Source: Stenotrophomonas maltophilia (GTDB lineage: Bacteria > Pseudomonadota > Gammaproteobacteria > Xanthomonadales > Xanthomonadaceae). From it: DNA of 39,203 nucleotides. Location: positions 1 through 39,203 of the forward strand of contig NZ_RAUX01000022.1 of NCBI RefSeq assembly GCF_013464485.1, given 5' to 3'. Both the position numbers and the translations under genes were made by a program. Position 1 is the stretch's first letter. Every line of letters starts with the position of its first letter. Shown here piece by piece: positions 17,621 through 25,902 of the stretch. The notes under the pieces are model-generated. The model was not told where the DNA came from, ran no database searches, and saw only the letters and a list, made by a program, of their open reading frames with translations.

Positions 17621-18403
17621 ATGGCCAAGCTCAAGCGCAAGGACTACGACGAACTGCTGTTGCCGCTGCAGCTGGAACTGACCGCGATGGCGCGCTGGGT
17701 TCAGCACAGCGGACAACGCCTGCTGGTGCTGTTCGAAGGCCGCGATACAGCAGGCAAGGGCGGCGCGATCCAGGCCGTCAGCCAGCACCTCAACCCACGC
17801 CAGTGCCGGGTGGTGGCGTTGCCCAAACCGACCGACCGCGAAGCTACGCAGTGGTACTTCCAACGCTACGCGTCGCATCTCCCGGCCGCCGGCGAGATCG
17901 TGCTGATGGACCGCAGCTGGTACAACCGCGCCGGCGTCGAGCGGGTGATGGGCTACTGCAGCGAAAGCGAGTACCAGCAGTTCCTGCGCCAGGCACCGGT
18001 GTTCGAACAACTGCTGGTGGACGACGGCATCCTGCTGTTCAAGTACTGGCTGTGCGTTGACCAGGAGCAGCAGGAGAGGCGCTTCGCCGAGCGTCATATC
18101 GACCCGCTGAAGGGCTGGAAGCTCTCTCCGGTGGACCTGAAATCACGCAGCAAGTACAGCGCATACACCGAGGCACGCGAGGCGATGCTGCGCGCGACGC
18201 ATCGCGAGGTGGCGCCGTGGACACTGGTGGATTTCAACGACCAGCGGCTGGGGCGGCTGACCCTGGTACGCAACCTGCTGGACCGGTTGCCGGATACGCG
18301 CGTGGATGCGCCGTTGCCGGAACTGCCAAAACTGAAGGGCAAGCTGCATCGCGAGCACTACGATGTGCTGAAGCCGATCGAGGACTTCCCGGTCGAGGAT
18401 TAG
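17621..18403 (+). CDS. ppk2: Polyphosphate kinase 2 family protein
   Basis: Uses polyphosphate to phosphorylate nucleotides (NDP or NMP depending on subfamily), or the reverse. It has 260 aa from the ATG at 17621; a GTG two codons earlier is possible. Walker A is FEGRDTAGKGG (residues 39-48). Walker B with the lid is VLMDRSWYNRAGVERVMG (Asp97, Arg98). Other family signatures are RQAPVFEQLL, KYWLCVDQEQQERRF and DLKSRSKYSAYTEAREAML. It is a single-domain protein. Its length and motifs fit the class I group, but the subclass cannot be fixed by eye. It converges with tlpA across the large inverted repeat. Confidence 0.95.
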   Translation: MAKLKRKDYDELLLPLQLELTAMARWVQHSGQRLLVLFEGRDTAGKGGAIQAVSQHLNPRQCRVVALPKPTDREATQWYFQRYASHLPAAGEIVLMDRSWYNRAGVERVMGYCSESEYQQFLRQAPVFEQLLVDDGILLFKYWLCVDQEQQERRFAERHIDPLKGWKLSPVDLKSRSKYSAYTEAREAMLRATHREVAPWTLVDFNDQRLGRLTLVRNLLDRLPDTRVDAPLPELPKLKGKLHREHYDVLKPIEDFPVED

Positions 18404-18410
18404 GGTGGGT

Positions 18411-18930
18411 CGGCAGGGCCTGCGGCCCTGCACCTGCCGAAGCCAGAGCAACGGCAACAGCAACAGCAACGGCGGGCTTCCTGAGGGATGGCGGGGCGGG
18501 TCCGGGTGCGGGGAGCGCTGCAAGTACGTCCATGTAAGCTCGGTCGCCGCATCCATGCGGCTCACGCCCCCGCACCCGGACCCACCCCGCCTTCGACAGT
18601 TCTCCGCGATCTGTCGTTGATCCACACCATGCGTGGATGCTCTTCGAATTCAATTCGAAATATTCGATTTGTCTGGAGAATCATCCACGCATGGCGTGGA
18701 TCTACCAGACATGAGGAATCTGTCAGAGGTGGCGCGGTGTCGGAGTGCGGGGTGTCAGCCGCATGGATGCGGCTGCCAAGCTTACAGGGACGTACTTGCA
18801 GCGTCCCCGCACTCCGACACCGCCCCGCCATCCCACGGATAGCCCGCTGTTGCTGTTGCTTTTGCTGTTGCTGGGGTTGCCGGCCAGCGGCCGGCACTAC
18901 CGCGGGTGCAGGGCCGCAGGCCCTGCCGCC
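18411..18930. repeat. ~520-bp nested inverted repeat between convergent genes
   Basis: Five layers are arranged symmetrically. (a) An outer palindrome, 18411-18434, is the exact reverse complement of part of 18905-18930. (b) CAACAG/CAACGG runs at 18445-18474 face GCTGTTGCTGTT runs at 18847-18872. (c) A ~120-bp hairpin unit A (18490-18591) faces an inverted paralogue B (about 18731-18829). (d) ATCCAC...GTGGAT REP palindromes lie at 18619-18638 and 18682-18700. (e) An AT-richer core is centred near 18660. Within A, arms 18490-18513 and 18568-18591 pair over 24 nt. Within B, arms 18734-18752 and 18805-18823 pair over 19 nt, although A and B arms differ in sequence. A GTAG REP (18877-18900) is added on the right. 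There is no coding evidence. Bidirectional termination is likely for ppk2 and tlpA. Confidence 0.85.
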
Positions 18931-18938
18931 CAACCCCG

Positions 18939-19508
18939 TTACTTGGCAGCAGCGATCTGCTTTTCGATGTCGGCGGCCGTCACCGGGCCGAGGAAGGTGT
19001 GCGCCAGCTTGCCCTGCGGATCCAGCAGATGCGTCAACGGCAGGCCACGCGGCGTGGCGAAATCGGCCGGCGGATCGAACGGGTCCACGATCACGATCGG
19101 ATAGGTCACCGGATGCTTGGTCAGGAACGACTGCATCTCCGGCACCTCGATATCCTCATAGGCCAGGCCAACCACCTCGATGTTGCTGCGCATCGCATGC
19201 AGCGCCGACAGTTCGGGCATTTCCTTGCGGCACGGCGCACACCAGGTCGCCCAGAAGTTCACCACCACCCACTTGCCACGGTGCGCGGCCAGGTCGTAGT
19301 CGCTGCCATCCACCGCCTTCATCTTCAGCGTCGGGAACTCGGCCGTGGTGCGCTCGGCCGGGGTCTCCTCAACCGGTGCCGGTGCACCTGGCGTCGGCGC
19401 TTGCGCCGGCGGCTGGCTGCTGGCCGGGGTCGGCTCCTGCGCCGGCTTACAGGCGGCCAGCGCCAGCAGCAGGATCAGCGGCAACAGCAATGGGGTCTTG
19501 CGGGTCAT
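18939..19508 (-). CDS. TlpA-like thioredoxin-fold lipoprotein
   Basis: Membrane-anchored thiol-disulphide oxidoreductase of the TlpA/ResA type, 189 aa. The signal peptide ends in the lipobox LAAC with Cys20. A Pro/Ala-rich linker (about 21-55) leads to the thioredoxin fold with [15 protein letters not shown], the CxxC being Cys90-Ala-Pro-Cys93. Conserved [14 protein letters not shown] supplies the cis-Pro region. It should act in the periplasm, reducing or resolving disulphides; the specific partner is unknown. The start ATG overlaps the yihY stop by 4 bp (ATGA), so the two are co-translated. Confidence 0.92.
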   Translation of the reverse strand: MTRKTPLLLPLILLLALAACKPAQEPTPASSQPPAQAPTPGAPAPVEETPAERTTAEFPTLKMKAVDGSDYDLAAHRGKWVVVNFWATWCAPCRKEMPELSALHAMRSNIEVVGLAYEDIEVPEMQSFLTKHPVTYPIVIVDPFDPPADFATPRGLPLTHLLDPQGKLAHTFLGPVTAADIEKQIAAAK

Positions 19509-20779
19509 GGCGTGTCTCCGGAATCGGTATAGATATCACTGACCTTGCGTTTGAGGCGCTCGCGCAGGGGCAGTCGCAGGTCGTCCAATGCCGCAAGCGC
19601 GGCACGGCCCAGGCTGTCGTCGCGGTAAGGCAGATGCTGCTCGGCCACCGGGATGCGCAGCTGGGTGCATTCGTACAGATCGGCCAGGCTCACCTGGTCC
19701 AGGTCACGCGACAACAGCCATTCGCCGCGCTCGTCCCGGCGCAGCAGGCCGATCTCCTGCAGGTTGCAGGCCAGGTCCTGAAGCAGGGAATCGGTCAGCA
19801 TCGGCTCCAGCCGCAGGATCTCATCATCGTCCAGGCCCTTGCCCTTGGCCCGTGCATGGTGGAACCGGCCCAGCAGGCGCAGCAGGCCATAGAACTCGTA
19901 ACCCTGCGGCAGGCGCAGCTCTACCGGCTGATAGCGGAAGGCGGCCATCGACGAGGCCAGCGACGCGCCCAGCAGCACCGCCACCCAGCACAGGTAGATC
20001 CATAGCAGCAGGATCGGCACGAAGGCCACCGTGCCATAGAGCTTCTGGTAGGACTGGAAGCTGCCCAGGTAGGCACCGATGCCCCATTTCACCAGCTCCA
20101 GGATCACCGCCGCCAGGATCGCGCCGGGCACCGCATGCCGCCACTTCACCGTGTGGTGCGGCACCACCCGGAACATCAGCGTGATACAGACGAACTCGAT
20201 CAGGATCGGCGCCAGCCGTAGTGCCAGTTCGGCCAGCCAGCGGCCCTCCTGGGTGCCGAACAGCGGCATCGCGAACACCCGTGCCGACACCGCCAGCGAT
20301 GCGGCGGCGAGCATTGCGCCCAGCGTCAGTACGGTCCAGTAGACCAGGAAGCGGGTCAGCTTGGGCCGGGTCGAGCCGACCCGCCAGATCTGGTTGAAGG
20401 TCTCTTCAACACTGTTGAGGGTGATCAACAGCGACACCACCAGTGCGATGAAGCCGGCGGCGGTGAGCTGGCCGGCACTGGCCGAGAACTGCCGAAGGTA
20501 GCCTTCAGCCGCACGCGCCGCGTTGGGCACGAAGTTGGAGAAGACATAATCGCTGAGCTGGTCGCTCCAGCGGTCGAAGACAGGAAAAGCCGAGAGCACG
20601 CCGAACACCACGATCGCCAGCGGCACCAGCGCGAACACCGTGGTGTAGGCCAGCGCCGCCGCTGCCTGGAACAGGCGGTCGTCGAGGAAGCGATGCCACA
20701 GGAAGCGGCCGAAACTGATGGCCCGTGCGCGATCCCGCGCGCGCTCCATCCACAGGTTGAGCGTATCCAAAGGTTCCAT
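19505..20779 (-). CDS. YihY/virulence factor BrkB family inner-membrane protein
   Basis: 424 aa from the ATG at 20779; an earlier in-frame ATG would add 42 unlike residues. An N-terminal amphipathic part is followed by about six membrane segments, with family motifs AAALAYTTVFALVPLAIVVFGVL and FNQIWRV. The segment HTVKWRHAVPGAILAAVILELVKWGIGAYLG and the stretch YGTVAFVPILLLWIYLCWVAVLLGA are also typical. The C-terminal ~130 residues are soluble and charged. The family was once called ribonuclease BN, a name now considered wrong; its function is unclear. Coupled to the TlpA-like gene downstream. Confidence 0.92.
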   Translation of the reverse strand: MEPLDTLNLWMERARDRARAISFGRFLWHRFLDDRLFQAAAALAYTTVFALVPLAIVVFGVLSAFPVFDRWSDQLSDYVFSNFVPNAARAAEGYLRQFSASAGQLTAAGFIALVVSLLITLNSVEETFNQIWRVGSTRPKLTRFLVYWTVLTLGAMLAAASLAVSARVFAMPLFGTQEGRWLAELALRLAPILIEFVCITLMFRVVPHHTVKWRHAVPGAILAAVILELVKWGIGAYLGSFQSYQKLYGTVAFVPILLLWIYLCWVAVLLGASLASSMAAFRYQPVELRLPQGYEFYGLLRLLGRFHHARAKGKGLDDDEILRLEPMLTDSLLQDLACNLQEIGLLRRDERGEWLLSRDLDQVSLADLYECTQLRIPVAEQHLPYRDDSLGRAALAALDDLRLPLRERLKRKVSDIYTDSGDTP

Positions 20780-20856
20780 CGGTGGAAGGGTACCCGATGC
20801 GGAATGCTGGCAGGATAGCCATACTGGTGGCCACACGACGAGGAGAAGCGGGCACG

Positions 20857-21450
20857 ATGGGCGAGATTCTGGTGCTGTACTACAGCCGGGGCGGTTCGGT
20901 GGCACGGCTGGCGCGCCAGATCGCGCGGGGCATCGGCGAAGTGCCGGGCATGAGCGCGCGCCTGCGCACGGTGCCGCCGGTGGCCGCCGTCACCCAGACC
21001 GCGCAGCCGCCTGTGCCCGAAGATGGGGCCCCCTACGTGAGCGTGCAGGACCTGGTCGAATGCCAGGGCCTGCTGCTCGGCAGCCCTACCCGCTTCGGCA
21101 ACATGGCCGCCCCGGTGAAGCACTTCCTGGATGGTCTGGGCGCCGAATGGGTCAACGGCACCCTGTCGGGCAAGCCAGCCGGCGTATTCACGTCCACCGC
21201 CTCGATGCACGGTGGCCAGGAATCAACCCTGCTCTCAATGCAGGTACCGCTGCTGCACCATGGCTGCGTGATCGTCGGCATCCCGTTCACCGAGCCGGCG
21301 CTGAGCCACACCACCAGTGGCGGCACGCCCTATGGCGCCAGCCACGTGGCCGGCGCCGCCGACGACCCGCAGCCCACCGACGACGAGGCGGTGCTGGCGC
21401 GCGCGCTGGGCCGCCGGGTGGCCGACATTGCACAGCGGCTGGCCCGATGA
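20857..21450 (+). CDS. WrbA-like NAD(P)H:quinone oxidoreductase (flavodoxin fold)
   Basis: FMN-dependent two-electron quinone reductase type, 197 aa from the ATG at 20857, with AGGAGAAG about 10 nt upstream. The N-terminal FMN phosphate loop YYSRGGSVARLARQI takes the place of the usual S-x-T-G loop. Other WrbA signatures are LLLGSPTRFGNMAAPVKHFLDGLG and FTSTASMHGGQESTL. LLHHGCVIVGIPFTEPAL and TSGGTPYGASHVAG follow. It is divergent from yihY with a 77-bp gap, and its stop overlaps the DUF2069 gene (ATGA). Confidence 0.93.
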   Translation: MGEILVLYYSRGGSVARLARQIARGIGEVPGMSARLRTVPPVAAVTQTAQPPVPEDGAPYVSVQDLVECQGLLLGSPTRFGNMAAPVKHFLDGLGAEWVNGTLSGKPAGVFTSTASMHGGQESTLLSMQVPLLHHGCVIVGIPFTEPALSHTTSGGTPYGASHVAGAADDPQPTDDEAVLARALGRRVADIAQRLAR

Positions 21451-21782
21451 ACCGCACGCCGCGCACGGTCCTGCTGCTGGCCCTGATGGGGCTGGCCGCG
21501 CTGTTCGCCGGTTGGTTCATCAATGACAAGCACTGGCTGGCCACCCAGCTGGTGTTCACCGCACCTCCGCTGGCGCTGGCCTTTGCCCTGCGCCTGGGCT
21601 GGCGCAAGACCGGGTTCTGGGCCTCGGTGCTGGCGCTGGGCTGGTTCAGCCATGGCGTGATGAGCGCCTGGAGCCACCCGGAAACGCGCTGGCTGGCGCT
21701 GATCGAGATCGCGCTGGCCCTGCTGGTGATCTTCAGTGCCAGCCTGCCCGGGCTGCGCGCCCGCTTCGGCAAGCGGCGCTGA
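21447..21782 (+). CDS. DUF2069 family small membrane protein
   Basis: 111 aa with four hydrophobic segments (VLLLALMGLAALFAGWF, LVFTAPPLALAFALRLGW, FWASVLALGWFSHGVMSAW, LALIEIALALLVIFSASLPG) and a short basic tail. The pattern and the conserved WFSHGVMSAW region fit DUF2069, a family often next to wrbA in Gammaproteobacteria. No function is known. The ATG overlaps the stop of the WrbA-like gene, implying coupled translation. Confidence 0.87.
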   Translation: MNRTPRTVLLLALMGLAALFAGWFINDKHWLATQLVFTAPPLALAFALRLGWRKTGFWASVLALGWFSHGVMSAWSHPETRWLALIEIALALLVIFSASLPGLRARFGKRR

Positions 21783-21852
21783 CGCTGCGCCCGCCGGGCC
21801 GTATCATCTGTGTTCCTGGCCCCGCGCCGCTGTACCTGTCCTGGTTTCGCGC

Positions 21853-22347
21853 ATGCACATGATGGAAGAGCTCCTGGTCGTCACCACCGGTGGCACGATC
21901 GACAAGATCTACTTCGACGACAAGTCGGACTACCAGATCGGCGACCCCCAGATCGGCATGATCCTGCGCGAGCTGGGCGTGACGTTCCGCTTCAACGTGA
22001 TTCCGATCCTGCGCAAGGATTCGCTGCACATCAACGATGAAGACCGCGAACTGATCCGCGCCACCATCGCCGCGCAGCCGACCCGCCACGTGCTGGTGAC
22101 GCACGGCACCGATTCGATGGTGCAGACCGGCAAGGTGCTGGCGACGATCCCGGACAAGACCATCGTGATGACCGGTGCGCTCAGCCCGGCGCGTTTCCGT
22201 GGTTCGGATGCGGAATTCAACATCGGTTGCGCGATCGGCGCGGTGCAGTCGCTGCCAAGCGGCGTGTACATCGCCATGAACGGTCGGATCTTCGACCCGC
22301 AGCACGTGCGCAAGAACGTGGCCGCGAACCGCTTCGAATCGGTCTGA
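21853..22347 (+). CDS. Half-length asparaginase-like protein (N-terminal domain only)
   Basis: 164 aa from the ATG at 21853; ATGs at 21859 and 21862 are equally possible and there is no clear ribosome binding site. It contains the two catalytic-site motifs of type I/II asparaginases, TTGGTIDKIYFDD (first Thr) and VTHGTDSMVQTGKVL (Thr, Asp). It then stops after GRIFDPQHVRKNVAANRFESV. The C-terminal domain of about 150 residues, which completes the family's active site, is absent, and the sequence after the stop is a REP, not a decayed remainder. It is therefore a genuine single-domain protein. Hydrolysis of Asn or a related amide is possible, but activity is not certain. Confidence 0.85.
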   Translation: MHMMEELLVVTTGGTIDKIYFDDKSDYQIGDPQIGMILRELGVTFRFNVIPILRKDSLHINDEDRELIRATIAAQPTRHVLVTHGTDSMVQTGKVLATIPDKTIVMTGALSPARFRGSDAEFNIGCAIGAVQSLPSGVYIAMNGRIFDPQHVRKNVAANRFESV

Positions 22348-22355
22348 GGAACGGC

Positions 22356-22379
22356 GTGCCGACCAAGGTCGGCACCCAC
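22356..22379. repeat. SMAG-type REP palindrome
   Basis: GTGCCGACCAAGGTCGGCAC, followed by CCAC, lies 9 nt after the stop of the asparaginase-like gene. It probably serves as its 3' hairpin. Confidence 0.75.
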
Positions 22380-22385
22380 CAAAGC

Positions 22386-22412
22386 AAAAACGCCCCGGCC
22401 GAAGCCAGGGCG
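22386..22412 (-). terminator. Intrinsic terminator of the subtilisin-like protease gene
   Basis: On the minus strand CGCCCTGGC-TTCG-GCCGGGGCG forms a 9-bp stem (one G-U) closed by a UUCG tetraloop, followed directly by TTTTT. It lies 23 nt after the protease stop. This is the clearest intrinsic terminator in the window. Confidence 0.85.
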
Positions 22413-22435
22413 TGCCCTTGGAGAGGGTCTTGGGC

Positions 22436-24175
22436 TCAGTACTGGGCGTTGAGGGTCAGGCCCGAGAAGGTGCTGTACGCCTTTACCCGCACATGCCAGG
22501 TGCCAGCGGCAGGGCTGTTGATGGTGCAGGTTTCACTGTTGCCGCTCAGGTACGGACGGCAGGCGTAAGCGGTGTCGGTCGGGGCACTGCCCTGGCGCAC
22601 GTACAGGTCGGCATCACCGCTGCCGCCACTGATCGCCACGCGCAGCTGGGTGCTGCCAGCCGGAACGTTCACGGTGTAACTCAGTGATGCACCGCTGGCA
22701 GCGCCCAGGCCTGTCACCGGCACGTTGTTCTGCAGCACGTTGCCACCCGGGTTGGTACCGCCGCCGTTGATCGCGGCCGCGACCGCTGCGTTGGCGTCGA
22801 TGATGCCGGCGCCGCAGCCGCCCGAGCAGGCGCCAGGCAGCGGACGGGCGGTGCTCTTGATGATGCTCTCCACCTGCGCCGGGCTCAGCGGGCTCGGGGC
22901 GACCGACTGCATCAGTGCAACCACGCCCGCCACGTGCGGGGCCGCCATCGAGGTGCCGTTGTAGGACGCATAGCTGGCGCTGCCCGGCGTGGTGGTACCG
23001 CTGTTGAGGGTGGACAGGATGCTTTGGCCCGGGCCGGAGATGTCGATGCCAGCACCGTAGTTGGAGAAGCTGGCACGCGCACCGGCCGAAGTGGTGGCAG
23101 CCACTGCGATCACGTTCGGGCAGTTGGCCGGTACCGACGAGGACACATTGGTGTTGCTGTTGCCGGCGGCAACCACCACCGTGGTACCGCGGCCGACAGC
23201 GCCATTGATCGCGTTCTGGTACGTGCTCGAGCAGCTGCCACCGCCACCCAGCGAGAGATTGATGACCTCCGCCGGATTGGCATTGGCCGGCACGCCACTG
23301 ACAGTGCCGCCGGATGCCCACACGATCGCGTCGGCGATGTCGGAGGTGTAACCACCGCACTTGCCGAGGACGCGTACCGGCACGACCTTGGCGTTGAATG
23401 CGGTGCCGGCCACACCACTGGCGTTGTTGGTCACCGCCGCCACGGTGCCGGCAACATGGGTACCGTGCCAGCTGGAATTGGAGCCTGGATAGCCGGGCTG
23501 GCACTCGTTGTCGCCGTACCAGTCACCTTCATCGTTCGGGTTGTTGTCGCGCCCCCCGCCATCGCGCGCCATCGCCGCATCACTGATGAAGTCGTAGCCG
23601 GGCAGGATGTTGGCGTTCAGGTCGGGGTGGTTGGTGATGCCGGTGTCGATCACCGCCACCACCACGCCGGTGCCGGTGGCCTTGTCCCAGGCCGGCCGGA
23701 TGTTGATGCCCGCGTTGGAGGTACCGAAGCCCCATTGTTCACTGAAGCGGGTGTCGTTCGGGGTCAGCGTCGCGCGCATGATCTGGTCGACCTCGACGTA
23801 CTCCACGTTCGGGTCGGCGGCCAGCTTGCGCATAAGCTGCTCGGATTCGGCCTGGTCGAGCGGACGATCGGTCTTGACCAGGGTGGGGCCGACGGCCAGC
23901 TTGCGGACCTGCTGCAGGCCCAGCGCGCGGCCCTGGCTGCTGGCCAGTCCAGCAGCGGCCGTCTTCAGCGACGAGGCCAGTGCCGTGGTGTTGGCCACCG
24001 GGGCGCTGCCGTCGCGGTACTTCACGATGAAACGCTGGTGCGTCGGCGCGGACTGCAGGCCGCTGAGCTGGACATCACCGGCCAGCGCAGGCGTGGCCAG
24101 CAGCAGCGATGACAGAACGGACGCACCAAGGACCACCCACACTCGACGCACACGCGGTTGCGTTACCTGGGACAT
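22436..24175 (-). CDS. Secreted subtilisin-family serine protease (S8) with PPC domain
   Basis: A 579-aa preproenzyme from the ATG at 24175. Signal peptide 1-~33 (VWVVLGASVLSSLLLATPALA). Inhibitor I9-like propeptide about 45-135 (HQRFIVKYRDG, ending DPNVEYVEVDQIMRA). S8 catalytic domain about 137-470 with Asp177 (VIDTGI), His237 (WHGTHVAGT), oxyanion Asn339 (AAGNS) and Ser409 (NGTSMAAPHVAG). A Gly/Asn linker precedes a C-terminal pre-peptidase (PPC) domain, about 480-579, ending in SGLTLNAQY. The signal peptide implies Sec export and the PPC domain suggests type II secretion. The architecture matches the alkaline serine proteases of S. maltophilia, but I cannot say which paralogue this is. 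Monocistronic, with its own terminator. Confidence 0.95.
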   Translation of the reverse strand: MSQVTQPRVRRVWVVLGASVLSSLLLATPALAGDVQLSGLQSAPTHQRFIVKYRDGSAPVANTTALASSLKTAAAGLASSQGRALGLQQVRKLAVGPTLVKTDRPLDQAESEQLMRKLAADPNVEYVEVDQIMRATLTPNDTRFSEQWGFGTSNAGINIRPAWDKATGTGVVVAVIDTGITNHPDLNANILPGYDFISDAAMARDGGGRDNNPNDEGDWYGDNECQPGYPGSNSSWHGTHVAGTVAAVTNNASGVAGTAFNAKVVPVRVLGKCGGYTSDIADAIVWASGGTVSGVPANANPAEVINLSLGGGGSCSSTYQNAINGAVGRGTTVVVAAGNSNTNVSSSVPANCPNVIAVAATTSAGARASFSNYGAGIDISGPGQSILSTLNSGTTTPGSASYASYNGTSMAAPHVAGVVALMQSVAPSPLSPAQVESIIKSTARPLPGACSGGCGAGIIDANAAVAAAINGGGTNPGGNVLQNNVPVTGLGAASGASLSYTVNVPAGSTQLRVAISGGSGDADLYVRQGSAPTDTAYACRPYLSGNSETCTINSPAAGTWHVRVKAYSTFSGLTLNAQY

Positions 24176-24542
24176 CGTATTTCCCTTTCTTGTGGTGTGA
24201 ATGCCGGAATCGGCAGAAACACCGGCCCGAACCATGGGCTGGCTTGCATTGGCGAGGTTCGGAGTCCGGCGAGCCAGCGGATCCCCCTAACGATCCGCCG
24301 TGCAGATGACGCTAAAGACCAAAACCGGACACCACAAGATTTTCAGTGTCTTTTCAGCAAGATGAAATGTTCGTTCTGAGACTTTTCGGGTCGAGGGTTT
24401 GTGAAGGTGAAGGAACTTTCTCGTGACCTGCACGCACCTGACTGGGTCATCACGTGTCCTGGGATGACTTTGCCGACATCGGCGTCCACGGCCCATGCCA
24501 ACGGATGCGTGGCACCGCAGCCCGCTTCGTCGGACCCTCTGG
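24176..24542 (-). promoter_or_regulatory. 367-bp upstream region of the protease gene
   Basis: Non-coding stretch between the M23 peptidase stop and the protease start, both on the minus strand. It is less GC-rich than its surroundings at 24300-24420 (AAGACCAAAACC, TTTTCAGTGTCTTTTCAGC), as expected for a promoter region. TTTTCAG occurs twice 11 nt apart (24344 and 24355). I cannot assign a definite -35/-10 pair, and I see no REP and no convincing gene. Confidence 0.45.
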
Positions 24543-25565
24543 CTACTTCGCCTGCGGAACGCGGGCGGGCCGGATGTACTGCCCCTTGAGGGGTTCACCG
24601 CGCGTGACCGGCTGCCCATCGGCCACGTAGTCGGAGAACTGTGCCGGCAACGCTTCGCCGACACCGAACACGGGCCCGGCCTGCAACTGGTAGTGCAGGT
24701 GCGGCTCGGAGGAATTGCCACTGTTGCCACAGTCGCCGAGGTGCGTGCCACTGCGGACGACCTGCCCCTGTGAGACGCGTACGCTGCCCTGGCGCAGGTG
24801 TGCCAGCACCGAGTACTCGTCATTGCCGTGGTCGAGAATGACGCGGTTGCCGGTGAGCTGGGCGGCGTTCATCTGGCCCGGCACGTTGTCTTCGACACCT
24901 TCGACCACCTCCACCACCGTGCCATCGGCAGGTGCGAGGATCGGGCGGCCGAAGCAGAAGTAATCCTGGTTGCGCAGGCCATCGCCACGGTGCGAGCGTC
25001 CATCGCGGACCACCAGCAGGTCCAGCGCGAAGCGCTGGCCGGCATGGGCGGCATGGTAGTTCTGTTCGACACTGCGCCCGCCCCAGAACACGAAGTACTC
25101 GTCGGCAAACGGCAGTTGCAGCCGCGTGCGGGTCTGGTAGTCAAGGAACGCGCTCGCTGCGGCCTGCGGCGGTGTGGTCTGCAGCGGACGGATGTAGAAG
25201 CCGGCGATCTGCCCGTTGGCATCAATGGCCCAAACCACCTGGATGATGTCGGCACTCTTGGCGAAGCGGGCCTGCCGCAGATAGGTGTCGTAACCATCGG
25301 CATTTTCGACCTTCTCACTGACCACCCCGATTTCTGCGCCCCAGCCAGCGATCACCTGCTCGCGCAGCGCCACCAGGTTCTGCGGGGACTGCAGCCCCGC
25401 CTGCATCTTCGGCGTCATCCGTTCCCACAGGGCATCGATGTGCCCCGCGTAGAACTGCGCGGTGAGCGCTGCCCCCTGTTGCCTCGGGTCCGGGCCTTCG
25501 GCCACGGCGGTGAGTGCGGCGAGGGAGAGAACCAGGACTGCAATCAGGCGCGGCAGCAATGTCAT
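24543..25565 (-). CDS. Exported M23 family metallopeptidase
   Basis: LytM-type zinc endopeptidase, probably acting on peptidoglycan cross-links in the envelope. It has 340 aa from the ATG at 25565; the start lies 1 bp after the upstream stop. Signal peptide about 1-22 (LIAVLVLSLAALTAVA). An N-terminal DUF3887-like domain (about 30-130, TAQFYAGHIDALWERMTP) precedes the M23 domain. Zinc-site motifs are HAGQRFALDLLVV, where the family has HxxxD, and the final HLHYQLQ. SGTHLGDCGNSGNSSEPH gives the usual G-N-SG-S pattern. It is the third gene of a membrane protein, winged-helix regulator and M23 operon. Confidence 0.9.
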   Translation of the reverse strand: MTLLPRLIAVLVLSLAALTAVAEGPDPRQQGAALTAQFYAGHIDALWERMTPKMQAGLQSPQNLVALREQVIAGWGAEIGVVSEKVENADGYDTYLRQARFAKSADIIQVVWAIDANGQIAGFYIRPLQTTPPQAAASAFLDYQTRTRLQLPFADEYFVFWGGRSVEQNYHAAHAGQRFALDLLVVRDGRSHRGDGLRNQDYFCFGRPILAPADGTVVEVVEGVEDNVPGQMNAAQLTGNRVILDHGNDEYSVLAHLRQGSVRVSQGQVVRSGTHLGDCGNSGNSSEPHLHYQLQAGPVFGVGEALPAQFSDYVADGQPVTRGEPLKGQYIRPARVPQAK

Positions 25566-25566
25566 G

Positions 25567-25902
25567 TCAGGTGTCCTTTCGATCCGGATCGGGAATGCCG
25601 GCAACGATTGCCGCCAGCTGCGTGCGGTACTGGGCCAGGGCGTTGCGACCCATCGGCGTCAGCTGCAGAGTGGTGAGTGGGCGCTTGCCACGGAACGACT
25701 TGTCGATGGCGACCAACCCTGCTGCTTCAAGCTTGCTCAGATGGCTGGACAGGTTGCCCTTGCTCAACCCGCTGAGATGCTCGACAAATCCGAACTCGGC
25801 CGATTCAGCACCTGCCAGGATCGACAGGATCAGCAGGCGTGCCGGTTCGTGGATCAAGCGGTCGAGCTGGAGCAGTGCTCTGGAATCAGGCAGCGGGGTC
25901 AT
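25567..25902 (-). CDS. Winged helix-turn-helix transcriptional regulator
   Basis: 111 aa, a single DNA-binding domain. LDRLIHEPARLLILSILAGAESAEFGFVEHLSGLSKGNLSSHLSKLEAAGLVAIDKSF gives the helices, recognition helix (KGNLSSHLSKLEAAGL) and wing, as in the small MarR/ArsR-like regulators usually listed as 'winged helix DNA-binding domain' proteins. No metal-binding Cys pair is present, so metal sensing is unlikely. It overlaps the upstream membrane gene (ATGA) and abuts the M23 gene. It probably controls this operon; the ligand is unknown. Confidence 0.87.
   Translation of the reverse strand: MTPLPDSRALLQLDRLIHEPARLLILSILAGAESAEFGFVEHLSGLSKGNLSSHLSKLEAAGLVAIDKSFRGKRPLTTLQLTPMGRNALAQYRTQLAAIVAGIPDPDRKDT

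Noticed and set aside
18404-18938. Short reading frames in the ppk2-tlpA gap.
   Set aside because: They run through inverted repeats on both strands, are Arg/Pro/Cys-rich and lack start signals. The region is structural, not coding.
22436-24175. Naming the protease as a specific published S. maltophilia StmPr paralogue.
   Set aside because: The architecture fits, but several paralogues exist and they cannot be told apart by eye without alignment.
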